A stretch of 7,859 nt of DNA from Oceanihabitans sp. (lineage in GTDB: Bacteria > Bacteroidota > Bacteroidia > Flavobacteriales > Flavobacteriaceae). Each line of letters opens with the position of its first letter. Within the stretch, counting starts at the first letter, position 1. The DNA lies in NCBI GenBank assembly GCA_018067265.1, contig JAGPUY010000302.1:1-7859 (forward strand). The letters are read 5' to 3'. Positions 1 through 6,817 of the stretch are shown piece by piece. The notes beneath the pieces are model-generated. The model saw nothing but the letters and a program-made list of their open reading frames with translations. It did no database searches and had not been told where the DNA came from. The translations under genes and the position numbers were made by a program.

Positions 1-117
1 AATGTTACCTTTAGTCTATTAAATAATGAGTGGATGGTAACTAGTTATAATAGTACTTCTATTACATTGCAAAGCGCTACCAATGCAGCAATTACATTAG
101 TGCTTACTCAAATATAA
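1..117 (+). CDS. C-terminal end of an unidentified protein (partial)
   Basis: Frame 1 is open from the first base to a TAA at 115-117 and gives the last 38 residues of a protein that begins outside the window. The tail alternates polar and hydrophobic residues (NEWMVTSYNSTSITLQ, then ITLVLTQI), as in the final strands of a small beta-barrel or beta-sandwich. Such endings are common in flavobacterial lipocalin-like secreted lipoproteins, but that is only a resemblance; no diagnostic motif is visible. The strand and the 79-base gap place it upstream of the metalloprotease gene in the same orientation. A hairpin at 145-185 may end its transcript. Confidence 0.6.
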   Translation, partial: NVTFSLLNNEWMVTSYNSTSITLQSATNAAITLVLTQI

Positions 118-122
118 ATTTG
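115..122 (+). promoter_or_regulatory. Candidate -7 box TAAATTTG for the metalloprotease operon
   Basis: TAAATTTG is an exact match to the Bacteroidota -7 consensus TAnnTTTG. It overlaps the stop codon of the upstream gene. No TTG -33 element is visible at the usual 17-23 base spacing; a TTA at 92-94 is the nearest approximation. If real, transcription would start near 127-130 and give the metalloprotease mRNA a leader of about 70 bases that contains the hairpin at 145-185. In AT-rich DNA an 8-mer with six fixed positions can occur by chance. Confidence 0.35.
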
Positions 123-144
123 CACTAAAAAAGAGGAAATATAA

Positions 145-185
145 TTAATAAAACAGCTATTAGATTTCTAGTGGCTGTTTATTAA
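145..185 (+). terminator. Bulged inverted repeat, possible terminator or leader hairpin
   Basis: The left arm TTAATAAAACAGC (145-157) pairs with GCTGTTTATTAA (174-185). The stem is 12 bp with a single bulged A on the left side. Inside the 16-base loop a further TAG/CTA pairing is possible. The U-rich right arm (GUUUAUU) could serve as the tail of a weak intrinsic terminator for the upstream gene, but no clean T-run follows. Its position 11 bases before the metalloprotease ATG also allows a role in that gene's leader. Confidence 0.4.
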
Positions 186-196
186 AAACACATAAA

Positions 197-967
197 ATGA
201 AAAAAATAATCCTTGTAATAAGTCTTTTACTACTAGTAGTTGCTTGTACAACAGATGCATCTTCAAATAGCGATTCCAATAACAATAATACAAGTCCCAA
301 CCAACAAGTAACAGGAAGCGCATCTAATGATTTATTGTCGGATGCAACCTATACAAGTATGCGTATTGAATTGGTTTATGTGGAAGGTTTTGAGCCTTCG
401 CAAACGGCAATAAATAACTTTGTTGCTTTTTTGGAAGCTAGAACCTATAAGCCTAACGGAATAACTGTAGAAAAACGAGAAATTCCTTCGCCTGGAAATG
501 CGCCATATACAAATACAGAAATAATCGCCATTGAAGATGCAAATAGAACTGCTTATAATACAGCAAGTCAAATAGCAGTTTGGGCTTTTTTTGCAGATGG
601 AGCGTCTGCTAATGATACGAGTAGCGGTGTGGTTTTAGGTACCGCATATAGAAATACATCCTTTGTGATTTACGAAGAAACCATTCATGGTTTTAGCGAT
701 AGCACTTTTGAACCTAGTAGAAGTCTATTAGAAACTACCGTAATTATGCATGAGTTCGGACATATATTAGGATTAACAAACTTGGGCGCAGATGTGCAAT
801 CCGATCATGAAGATGCAGAACATCCAAAACATTGTGATGTAGCATCGTGTTTAATGTATTGGTCTGCCGAAACCGGAGATGGTATTGCGAATTTAGTTTC
901 TGGAGGATCAGCTCCACAATTAGACGCACAATGTATTGCAGACTTGCAAGCTAACGGCGGAAAATAA
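197..967 (+). CDS. Lipoprotein zinc metalloprotease, metzincin-like
   Basis: This predicted 256-residue lipoprotein peptidase should be anchored in the cell envelope. Residues 1-17 form a lipoprotein signal: MKK, a hydrophobic core and the lipobox VVAC with C17 as the lipidated cysteine. A low-complexity Ser/Asn linker follows (about 19-45). The zinc motif HEFGHILGLTN lies at 185-195, with H185 and H189 as ligands and E186 as the general base; G192 fits the metzincin HExxHxxGxx pattern. The usual third ligand (H or D) is N195. About 17 residues later comes HCDVASCLM (212-220), which matches the HC-x4-C-x-M part of the archaemetzincin signature and supplies a Met-turn candidate, M220. H204, H209 or H212 could be the third ligand. 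Flavobacterial proteins of this kind are often annotated 'membrane metalloprotease'; the substrate is unknown. It is 19 bases upstream of a beta-barrel gene, so probably co-transcribed. The start is well supported because the signal peptide begins there. Confidence 0.85.
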   Translation: MKKIILVISLLLLVVACTTDASSNSDSNNNNTSPNQQVTGSASNDLLSDATYTSMRIELVYVEGFEPSQTAINNFVAFLEARTYKPNGITVEKREIPSPGNAPYTNTEIIAIEDANRTAYNTASQIAVWAFFADGASANDTSSGVVLGTAYRNTSFVIYEETIHGFSDSTFEPSRSLLETTVIMHEFGHILGLTNLGADVQSDHEDAEHPKHCDVASCLMYWSAETGDGIANLVSGGSAPQLDAQCIADLQANGGK

Positions 968-986
968 TTTATAAAATTTAAGAAAA

Positions 987-1580
987 ATGAGAAAAGGATA
1001 TTTAATAACTATAGCATTGCTATGTCTAGTTTTTACTAGTAATGCACAAGAAGAAAACACAAATCCATCTAACTTTGGTTTAAAAGGAGGCTATAATCTA
1101 GCTGCAGTACATTTTGATGGCGAGGGAGAAACCGGACAAAGACATGGTTTTCATATCGGTTTTTATGGCGAATCTTTTGTTTCAAACAACTTTGCTCTGC
1201 AATTAGAATTACTGTATGCACAACAAGGCTACGAAATAAAAAACAATAGCGGAACGTTTACGCAAAAGCTAGATTACATAAATGCACCTTTAATGTTTAA
1301 AGTGTATCCAGATTCTAATTTTTTCTTAGAAGTTGGGCCGCAAATTGGTTTCGCTATTTCCCATAAAGAAACTTTTGATAGCAGCTTTAACCTTTTTGAT
1401 ACTTCTCAAGAATTTGAACCGAATACATTGGATTGGGGAATGAATTTTGGTGGCGGATTTAAAACGGATTCTGGAATTAGTCTTGGTGTAAGATACCATT
1501 TAGGATTAGGTGATATTTACGATGAAAATGGAAGTCCGAAAAATAGAGTATGGCAATTTTCAATTGGATTCGATTTATAG
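987..1580 (+). CDS. Outer-membrane beta-barrel protein (OMP_b-brl_2 / PorT-like family)
   Basis: This is a 197-residue exported protein. A signal peptide (1-20, ending TSNA before Q21) is followed by FGLKGGYNLAAV (30-41), a classic first strand of the flavobacterial porin-family or outer-membrane beta-barrel domain. Further amphipathic strands follow, including FALQLELLYAQQGYEI, YINAPLMFKVYP, FFLEVGPQIGFAI, LDWGMNFGGGFK and ISLGVRYHLGLGDI. The last strand, VWQFSIGFDL, ends at the C-terminus with an aromatic at -3 and a final Leu, as expected for assembly by the BAM machinery. Length and strand count suggest a small eight-stranded barrel. Such proteins are seldom true pores and the role is unknown. 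It follows the metalloprotease by 19 bases on the same strand, with no terminator between, so the two probably form an operon. Confidence 0.85.
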   Translation: MRKGYLITIALLCLVFTSNAQEENTNPSNFGLKGGYNLAAVHFDGEGETGQRHGFHIGFYGESFVSNNFALQLELLYAQQGYEIKNNSGTFTQKLDYINAPLMFKVYPDSNFFLEVGPQIGFAISHKETFDSSFNLFDTSQEFEPNTLDWGMNFGGGFKTDSGISLGVRYHLGLGDIYDENGSPKNRVWQFSIGFDL

Positions 1581-1603
1581 ATGAAATTTAGAATTAATTA
1601 GTT

Positions 1604-1611
1604 TAGCTTTG
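1604..1611 (+). promoter_or_regulatory. Candidate -7 box TAGCTTTG for ctlX
   Basis: TAGCTTTG is an exact match to the Bacteroidota TAnnTTTG box and lies 19 bases before the ctlX ATG. It predicts a start of transcription around 1616-1619 and a leader of roughly 12-15 A-rich bases. No -33 TTG is seen at normal spacing. Its presence suggests ctlX can be transcribed separately from the upstream surface-protein genes. Confidence 0.45.
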
Positions 1612-1630
1612 CTCTGTTAAAAAGAAAAAA

Positions 1631-2566
1631 ATGCAACAAACTACAAATACTATATTGATGATTCGTCCTATTAATTTCAGGAGGAATGAGCAAACTGCCG
1701 TAAATAATTTCTACCAAAAAGAAGCAGACAATACATTACCAGAAACCGAAAATGTAAAAGCGCAAAAAGAGTTTGATGCGTATGTAGACAAGTTACGTAG
1801 TATTGGAGTTCATGTTGTTGTTATTAGTGATACGGAAGAATTTGATACACCAGATTCTATTTTTCCTAACAATTGGATTTCTTTTCATGAAAACGGAACC
1901 GTTGGTTTATACCCAATGTTTGCCGAAAACAGAAGAAACGAAAGAAGAGAAGACATTTTAGAGGAATTAGAAAAACAAGGCTTTGTCATTGAAAACATTG
2001 TAGATTATACAAGTGCAGAAGACGAAGGTGTTTTTCTAGAAGGTACTGGAAGCTTACTCTTAGATCGTGCAAATAGTCTTGCATATTGTGCTTTATCTGC
2101 TCGTGCAGATGAAGGATTGTTTATCGAATTTTGCGAAGATTTTGAATATACTCCAGTAGTGTTTTCGGCAAACCAAACGGTTAATGGTAAACGCGAAGCT
2201 ATTTATCATACCAATGTAATGATGTGTTTGGCAGAAACTTTTGCTGTGATATGTTTAGATACTATAGATGATAAAAAAGAGCGTAAAAACGTTGTTAAGC
2301 ATTTACAACAAAGTGGTAAAGAGGTTATTTCCATAACCGAAGAGCAAGTCAGTAATTTTGCCGGTAATATGTTACAAGTAAAAGGGAAAGATGATAAACT
2401 CTTTTTAATTATGAGTCAAGCAGCTCAGGATTGTTTAACTCCTGCACAAATAAAGACGATTACAAAACATTGCGAAATTATAAGTAGTAGTTTAGATACT
2501 ATTGAATCTTGTGGTGGTGGAAGCGCACGTTGTATGATGGCAGAAGTATTTTTGCCTAAAAATTAA
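1631..2566 (+). CDS. ctlX: CtlX-type citrulline hydrolase, arginine deiminase superfamily
   Basis: The 311-residue protein belongs to the guanidino-group-modifying (amidinotransferase / arginine deiminase) superfamily and resembles the CtlX group, thought to hydrolyse citrulline to ornithine, carbon dioxide and ammonia in the cytoplasm. There is no signal peptide. Visible marks are MIRPINFRRNEQT near the N-terminus (10-22), FPNNW (78-82), FLEGTGS (135-141) in the position of the substrate-binding acidic loop, YHTNVMM (192-198) with H193 as probable catalytic histidine, and GGGSARC (295-301) with C301 as the nucleophile just before the C-terminus. All expected catalytic positions are present and the length is normal for the family. 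The gene has its own promoter-like box, so it need not be part of the upstream operon. Its stop codon overlaps that of the convergent histidine kinase. Family assignment is firm; the exact substrate (citrulline, arginine or a derivative) is inferred. Confidence 0.88.
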   Translation: MQQTTNTILMIRPINFRRNEQTAVNNFYQKEADNTLPETENVKAQKEFDAYVDKLRSIGVHVVVISDTEEFDTPDSIFPNNWISFHENGTVGLYPMFAENRRNERREDILEELEKQGFVIENIVDYTSAEDEGVFLEGTGSLLLDRANSLAYCALSARADEGLFIEFCEDFEYTPVVFSANQTVNGKREAIYHTNVMMCLAETFAVICLDTIDDKKERKNVVKHLQQSGKEVISITEEQVSNFAGNMLQVKGKDDKLFLIMSQAAQDCLTPAQIKTITKHCEIISSSLDTIESCGGGSARCMMAEVFLPKN

Positions 2567-4653
2567 ACGCCTCCTGTAGGATTTGTTTTTGGTAATTCGA
2601 TATAAAAAGTACTACCAACCGCTTCCGTGCTTTCTACCCAAATTTTACCGTGATTAAGTTCTACTAGTTCTTTACAAATAGTTAAACCTAATCCTGTACC
2701 TTTTTCATTTTTGGTTCCAATAGTAGTAAACGTATTGCTTTTAAATAACTGGTCTTGATTTTCTTTAGAAATACCAACGCCAGTATCGCCAATACTAATT
2801 AAAGATTGTCCGTTACTAATATGGTTTTGAATAGTAATCGTATCTCCAGATTTACAAAATTTAACAGCGTTAGTAAGCAGGTTTTGTACAATAATTTCTA
2901 CCATACTTCTGTCGGCATAAATAAAATCATGTAAAGAATTATCTTCTATGGTAATATTTTTCTTTTCTGTTTTTTGTTCGATAAGTTTTAATTTGTCTAA
3001 AAATACTTCTTGCACATCAAACAAGCTTGGTTTAGATTCTAACGATTGCATTTGGGATTTGGACCAATTTAATAGATTGAATAAAAGTAAAGAGGCATTA
3101 TTTGCATTTTCACTTAATTCTGGTAATAAATGATTAAACTCATCTTTACTTAAGGAACCATCTTTTAATAAATCTATAAATCCTTTAATCGAGGTAAGCG
3201 AGTCTTTTAAATCATGAGATACAATAGAAAAAAGTTTATCTTTTACCTTATTAATATCTTCTAAGTTTTTGGTCTGATCTAAAATAGCTTCGTTTTGAAT
3301 ATTAATTTGCTTGTTTTTGTCTTCTAGTTCTTTAGTATACTTAATACTGTTGTTTCTCTTTAAGTAGATCAAAATTAAAAAGGTAGATACTACTAGTAAT
3401 GCAAGTAATAACGAATAAAAAATGAGATTTAACCGGTCTATTTGTTCTTGACTAGCTTTCTTTTCTTCTTCATGCTGACTAATTAATACTTGATTTGCGG
3501 CATTACTATTTGTATTTAAGTCTTGAATTTCAACTGGAACTATTGTCGTGTTTTTTTCTGTTTCTTTAGCAGAAGCATTTTGTTGCTGTTGCTTCTCTAC
3601 TTTATTTTTAAGCTCATAATGCCTTCTTTGCCATATATAAGCTAGTTTAAAATTACTTTCTACCGAATCTAGTTTCGCTCTTAAGCCATAATTTTTTATC
3701 AGCTGTTCTTCATCTTGTACCGTTCTAGCTAAGGTAGTAGCTTCATACAGTAAACGCTCGGCAACAATAGGTTTTCTTTCTCTTAAATATAGCTCTCCAG
3801 AAGTATTAAGACCTATTAAAGTACCAAGATCATTGTTAAGTCTTCTATTTAATCGTAGGCCTTGCGTGATATATTCTTTAGCTTGATCTAAATTATTAAG
3901 GGAAAGATAAGAGCTTCCTATTTTTGTTAAAACATCTCCTCTTAATATGGTATCACTAGTATCTATACTTGCCAATACATTATTGAAATAATAAATAGCT
4001 TTTTGATATTCCTTTTTGTTGTAAAATAAATCGCCTAGATTTTTATTGGTTTGTATAATTTCTTCTTCCTTACCAAGAGACTGTTCTAAATCTAGCGTTT
4101 TTTTGTAAAAGGTAATCGCTAGATCGTAAGCTTCCATTTTATCATAAGCCGTTGCTAAATTTCGGTAGGCATCACAAAGCTCTTCCTTTAAATCTCGTTT
4201 TTCAAGTATCTCTATTGCCGAAAGAGAGAATTGTAAGCCTTTGTCATAGTTGCCTCTTGCAATTTCAATTAAACCAATACTATTATTAATTTTGGCAATT
4301 CCTAAAGTGTCGGATAATGCAATGTAAAGGTCTTTAGATTTTGTGTAGTTGTCAATAGCATTAAGGTAATCTTCTTTTTTTGCAAAAATAAGCGCTTTGT
4401 AATAGGTGATCTCAGCAATACCTGCAGTGTAATTTAAGTCATTAGATAGTTTTTCACTTTCTCTAATAAATTGTAATGCTTTGTTATAATCTTTGGTGTG
4501 GTATAGTAACTTAATTATCTGTAAAGACGTATTAATCTTTGTAGTGTCCGGTTTCTGAAACGCTAGTTGAATAGTAAGATTGTCAAGGTCCTCGTTTTGC
4601 GAGAAGCTCGAAAGCGCACTAAGACAAAAAATAAGTGTAATCAGTTTCCTCAT
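2563..4653 (-). CDS. TPR-domain sensor histidine kinase
   Basis: This is a 696-residue membrane sensor kinase. A signal peptide (1-18, ending SSFS before Q19) is followed by a long helical TPR array (about 42-330), probably periplasmic. A helical linker with a QQQQ run (355-358) leads to one transmembrane segment (about 409-431), then a coiled coil (about 435-475). The kinase core has the H-box FSIVSHDLKDSL with H480 as phospho-acceptor, the N-box NLLTNAVKF (591-599), the G1 box GDTGVGI (622-628) and the G2 box KGTGLGL (651-657), so ATP binding looks intact. The H-box is atypical: canonical HDLRxPL is HDLKDSL, with D484 at the phosphatase-associated T/N position and S485 replacing the conserved proline. 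There is no receiver or output domain and no response regulator in the window, so it is an orphan here. It converges on ctlX and diverges from argS. The input signal is unknown. Confidence 0.92.
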   Translation of the reverse strand: MRKLITLIFCLSALSSFSQNEDLDNLTIQLAFQKPDTTKINTSLQIIKLLYHTKDYNKALQFIRESEKLSNDLNYTAGIAEITYYKALIFAKKEDYLNAIDNYTKSKDLYIALSDTLGIAKINNSIGLIEIARGNYDKGLQFSLSAIEILEKRDLKEELCDAYRNLATAYDKMEAYDLAITFYKKTLDLEQSLGKEEEIIQTNKNLGDLFYNKKEYQKAIYYFNNVLASIDTSDTILRGDVLTKIGSSYLSLNNLDQAKEYITQGLRLNRRLNNDLGTLIGLNTSGELYLRERKPIVAERLLYEATTLARTVQDEEQLIKNYGLRAKLDSVESNFKLAYIWQRRHYELKNKVEKQQQQNASAKETEKNTTIVPVEIQDLNTNSNAANQVLISQHEEEKKASQEQIDRLNLIFYSLLLALLVVSTFLILIYLKRNNSIKYTKELEDKNKQINIQNEAILDQTKNLEDINKVKDKLFSIVSHDLKDSLTSIKGFIDLLKDGSLSKDEFNHLLPELSENANNASLLLFNLLNWSKSQMQSLESKPSLFDVQEVFLDKLKLIEQKTEKKNITIEDNSLHDFIYADRSMVEIIVQNLLTNAVKFCKSGDTITIQNHISNGQSLISIGDTGVGISKENQDQLFKSNTFTTIGTKNEKGTGLGLTICKELVELNHGKIWVESTEAVGSTFYIELPKTNPTGGV

Positions 4654-4665
4654 TTAATACATTTA

Positions 4666-4673
4666 CAAGAGTA
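4666..4673 (-). promoter_or_regulatory. Weak -7-like box upstream of the histidine kinase
   Basis: Read on the - strand this is TACTCTTG, one mismatch from TAnnTTTG, ending 12 bases before the kinase ATG. It would give a leader of only a few bases. No -33 TTG lies at the expected spacing. It is the best candidate found in the upstream region but remains weak. Confidence 0.2.
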
Positions 4674-5002
4674 AGGTATCAACTAAGAGTCTTTTTTGAG
4701 GGAATCAAAAACGCTTTGTTAAATTATAATTAGTTATTAAAAAATATCCAGTTTTTTAGGGATTGGATAAAATCCTCTGAAGACAAAACTCACTAAAACA
4801 GATTTAATAAACTAATTAAAGCGATTTAATGCAGAAAAATTAGATAAAGTGAGAGTTTATTTTAACTCGAAATAATTTTACAGACAAAACACTAAAAATA
4901 AGGACAAAAGGGGCTTGATTTTTATGCTAAAAAAGTAGTAAATTATCGTTTTTCGTGTTTTAGTTTATTGTTTTTAACAAATATTATTCAGCAATAAAAT
5001 GC

Positions 5003-5010
5003 TATATTTG
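5003..5010 (+). promoter_or_regulatory. Candidate -7 box TATATTTG for argS
   Basis: TATATTTG exactly matches the Bacteroidota TAnnTTTG box. Transcription would start near 5015-5017. That leaves about five bases before the ATG at 5021 but about 17 before the in-frame ATG at 5033. No TTG -33 element is seen at normal spacing. Its location directly in front of a housekeeping gene supports it. Confidence 0.55.
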
Positions 5011-5020
5011 TAACCTTAAA

Positions 5021-6817
5021 ATGAAAAGCAAAATGAGCCTTCAAAACACGTTATCCAATCATATAAAACAAGCAGTCACTTCTATTTATAAAGTAGATTT
5101 AGAAACGGTAGAATTTCAAGCAACTAGAAAAGAGTTTGCTGGAGATATTACGGTTGTGGTTTTTCCTATGCTACGCGCAATTAAAGGAAACCCAATACAA
5201 ATAGGGGAAGCTATTGGTCAATATTTGGTAGAAAATGTGGAAGAAGTAAAAGCATTTAATGTGGTTAAAGGCTTTTTAAATGTGGAAATTAATGAAGGCT
5301 ATTATGTCGATTTTTTCAACACTATTAAAAGCGATACTACTTTTGGTTTTGTAAATCCGGATGCAAATGAAAAGGCGGTAATGGTCGAGTATTCTTCACC
5401 TAACACCAACAAACCTTTGCATTTAGGGCATGTGCGTAATAACTTATTAGGGTATAGTGTTGCCGAAATTATTAAAGCTTCTGGTAAAAAGGTATACAAA
5501 ACACAGATTATTAATGATCGAGGTATTCATATTTGTAAATCTATGTTGGCTTGGCAACGTTTTGGTAATAACGAAACGCCTGAATCTACAGGATTAAAAG
5601 GGGATAAATTAGTTGGTAATTACTATGTGAAGTTTGACCAAGAATATAAAAAGGAAATTCAAGATTTAATAGCTAAAGGACAAACGGAAGACGAAGCTAA
5701 AAAGAATGCGCCAATTTTATTAGAAGCACAACAGATGCTTATTAAGTGGGAAGCAGGAGATGAAGAAGTAGTAGCACTTTGGACCAAAATGAACAATTGG
5801 GTGTATGACGGATTCAATAGTACCTATAAAAATTTAGGAGTTGATTTTGATACTTTATACCACGAAAGCAAAACCTATTTATTAGGAAAAGAATTTGTTG
5901 CCGAAGGTTTAAAAACAGGCGTTTTCTTTGCTAAAGAAGATGGTTCTGTTTGGTGTGATTTGACTGAAGATGGTTTAGACGAAAAAATTGTATTACGTAG
6001 TGATGGTACAGCGGTTTATATGACGCAAGATATTGGTACTGCAATTCAACGTGTAAAAGATTATCCAGATGTTGGAGGAATGGTATATACCGTTGGTAAT
6101 GAACAAGATTATCACTTTCAAGTATTGTTTTTAATTCTGAAGAAACTCGGATTCGATTGGGCTAAAAACCTATTTCATTTAAGTTACGGAATGGTAGATT
6201 TACCTTCCGGAAAAATGAAAAGTAGAGAAGGAACTGTCGTAGATGCAGACGATTTAATTACAGAAATGGCAACCACAGCTGGCGAAATTTCACAAGAACT
6301 AGGAAAGCTAGAAAACTACTCCGAAACAGAAAAACAAACGCTATATAATACCATTGGTCTTGGGGCATTAAAATACTATATATTAAAAGTAGATCCTAAA
6401 AAACGCATTTTGTTCGATCCTAAAAGTTCTATCGACTTTCAAGGAAACACAGGACCTTTTATACAATATACCTACGCAAGAATACAATCTATTTTACGCA
6501 AAGCAGATGTAGACGCTGCTGTCACACTGAGCGCAAAAGAAGTTTCGTTACATGAAAAAGAAAAAGAATTAATCAAACAATTACAGCTTTTTCCAGAAGT
6601 TATACAAAACGCAGCAGCAAACCATAGTCCTGCTTTAGTTGCAAATTACACCTATGATTTGGTAAAAGAATTTAATTCTTTTTACCAAAATGTATCTATT
6701 CTTGGAGCAGACACTGCTAACGAAAAAGTATTTAGAGTACAATTAGCACAAACGGTTTCTAATACTATTAAAAATGCTTTTAGTTTATTAGGGGTTCAAG
6801 TTCCAGAAAGAATGTAA
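5021..6817 (+). CDS. argS: Arginine--tRNA ligase (class I)
   Basis: The product charges tRNA-Arg with arginine using ATP, in the cytoplasm. Counting from 5021 it has 598 residues, close to the usual bacterial ArgRS length. The N-terminal tRNA D-loop-recognising domain (about 5-95) is followed by the class I catalytic core. This has the HIGH motif as HLGH (134-137) within SSPNTNKPLHLGHVRNN and the KMSKS-type loop as KMKSREG (398-404). GNEQDYHF (359-366) is also typical. The C-terminal helical anticodon-binding domain starts around 478 (GPFIQYTYARIQS) and ends with the characteristic VPERM. The gene appears complete. An in-frame ATG at 5033, beginning MSLQNTL, is an equally good or better start given the short distance to the promoter box; neither start has a Shine-Dalgarno sequence. 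The end carries tandem stops TAATAA. It is the only gene of its likely transcript, with a palindrome just downstream. Confidence 0.97.
   Translation: MKSKMSLQNTLSNHIKQAVTSIYKVDLETVEFQATRKEFAGDITVVVFPMLRAIKGNPIQIGEAIGQYLVENVEEVKAFNVVKGFLNVEINEGYYVDFFNTIKSDTTFGFVNPDANEKAVMVEYSSPNTNKPLHLGHVRNNLLGYSVAEIIKASGKKVYKTQIINDRGIHICKSMLAWQRFGNNETPESTGLKGDKLVGNYYVKFDQEYKKEIQDLIAKGQTEDEAKKNAPILLEAQQMLIKWEAGDEEVVALWTKMNNWVYDGFNSTYKNLGVDFDTLYHESKTYLLGKEFVAEGLKTGVFFAKEDGSVWCDLTEDGLDEKIVLRSDGTAVYMTQDIGTAIQRVKDYPDVGGMVYTVGNEQDYHFQVLFLILKKLGFDWAKNLFHLSYGMVDLPSGKMKSREGTVVDADDLITEMATTAGEISQELGKLENYSETEKQTLYNTIGLGALKYYILKVDPKKRILFDPKSSIDFQGNTGPFIQYTYARIQSILRKADVDAAVTLSAKEVSLHEKEKELIKQLQLFPEVIQNAAANHSPALVANYTYDLVKEFNSFYQNVSILGADTANEKVFRVQLAQTVSNTIKNAFSLLGVQVPERM

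Larger units (their letters stand above)
4654..5020. other. Divergent intergenic region between the kinase and argS
   Basis: These 367 bases hold no convincing gene on either strand. They are very AT-rich and carry several short repeats. AGACAAAAC occurs at 4781-4789 and 4882-4890, each followed within two bases by ACTAAAA. GATTTAAT occurs at 4801-4808 and 4823-4830. AAACTCACT at 4786-4794 is nearly complementary to AGTGAGAGTTT at 4848-4858, with a two-base bulge. A short stem GGATT/AATCC (4760-4764 with 4771-4775) is also present. The right end contains the argS promoter box. No tRNA or known riboswitch structure is recognised. Confidence 0.5.

Noticed and set aside
332..571. 79-codon open frame on the - strand
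   Set aside because: It lies wholly inside the metalloprotease gene on the opposite strand; the translated sequence is rich in Cys, Ile and Arg with no domain-like pattern.
744..929. 61-codon open frame on the - strand
   Set aside because: It is antisense to the conserved zinc-site region of the metalloprotease, so the coding constraint is explained by the + strand gene.
1581..1601. Six-codon mini-ORF (MKFRIN) directly after the barrel gene stop
   Set aside because: It is too short to be distinguished from chance in AT-rich DNA, and the ctlX promoter box begins just after it. A leader-peptide role has no support.
2948..3133. 61-codon open frame on the + strand
   Set aside because: It lies inside the histidine kinase gene on the opposite strand and encodes a low-complexity Phe/Ser-rich peptide.
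4758..4778. GGATT/AATCC hairpin as a terminator
   Set aside because: The stem is only 5 bp, no T-run follows on either strand, and both neighbouring genes are transcribed away from it.
5302..5499. 65-codon open frame on the - strand
   Set aside because: It is antisense to the argS region that encodes the HIGH motif; no independent support.
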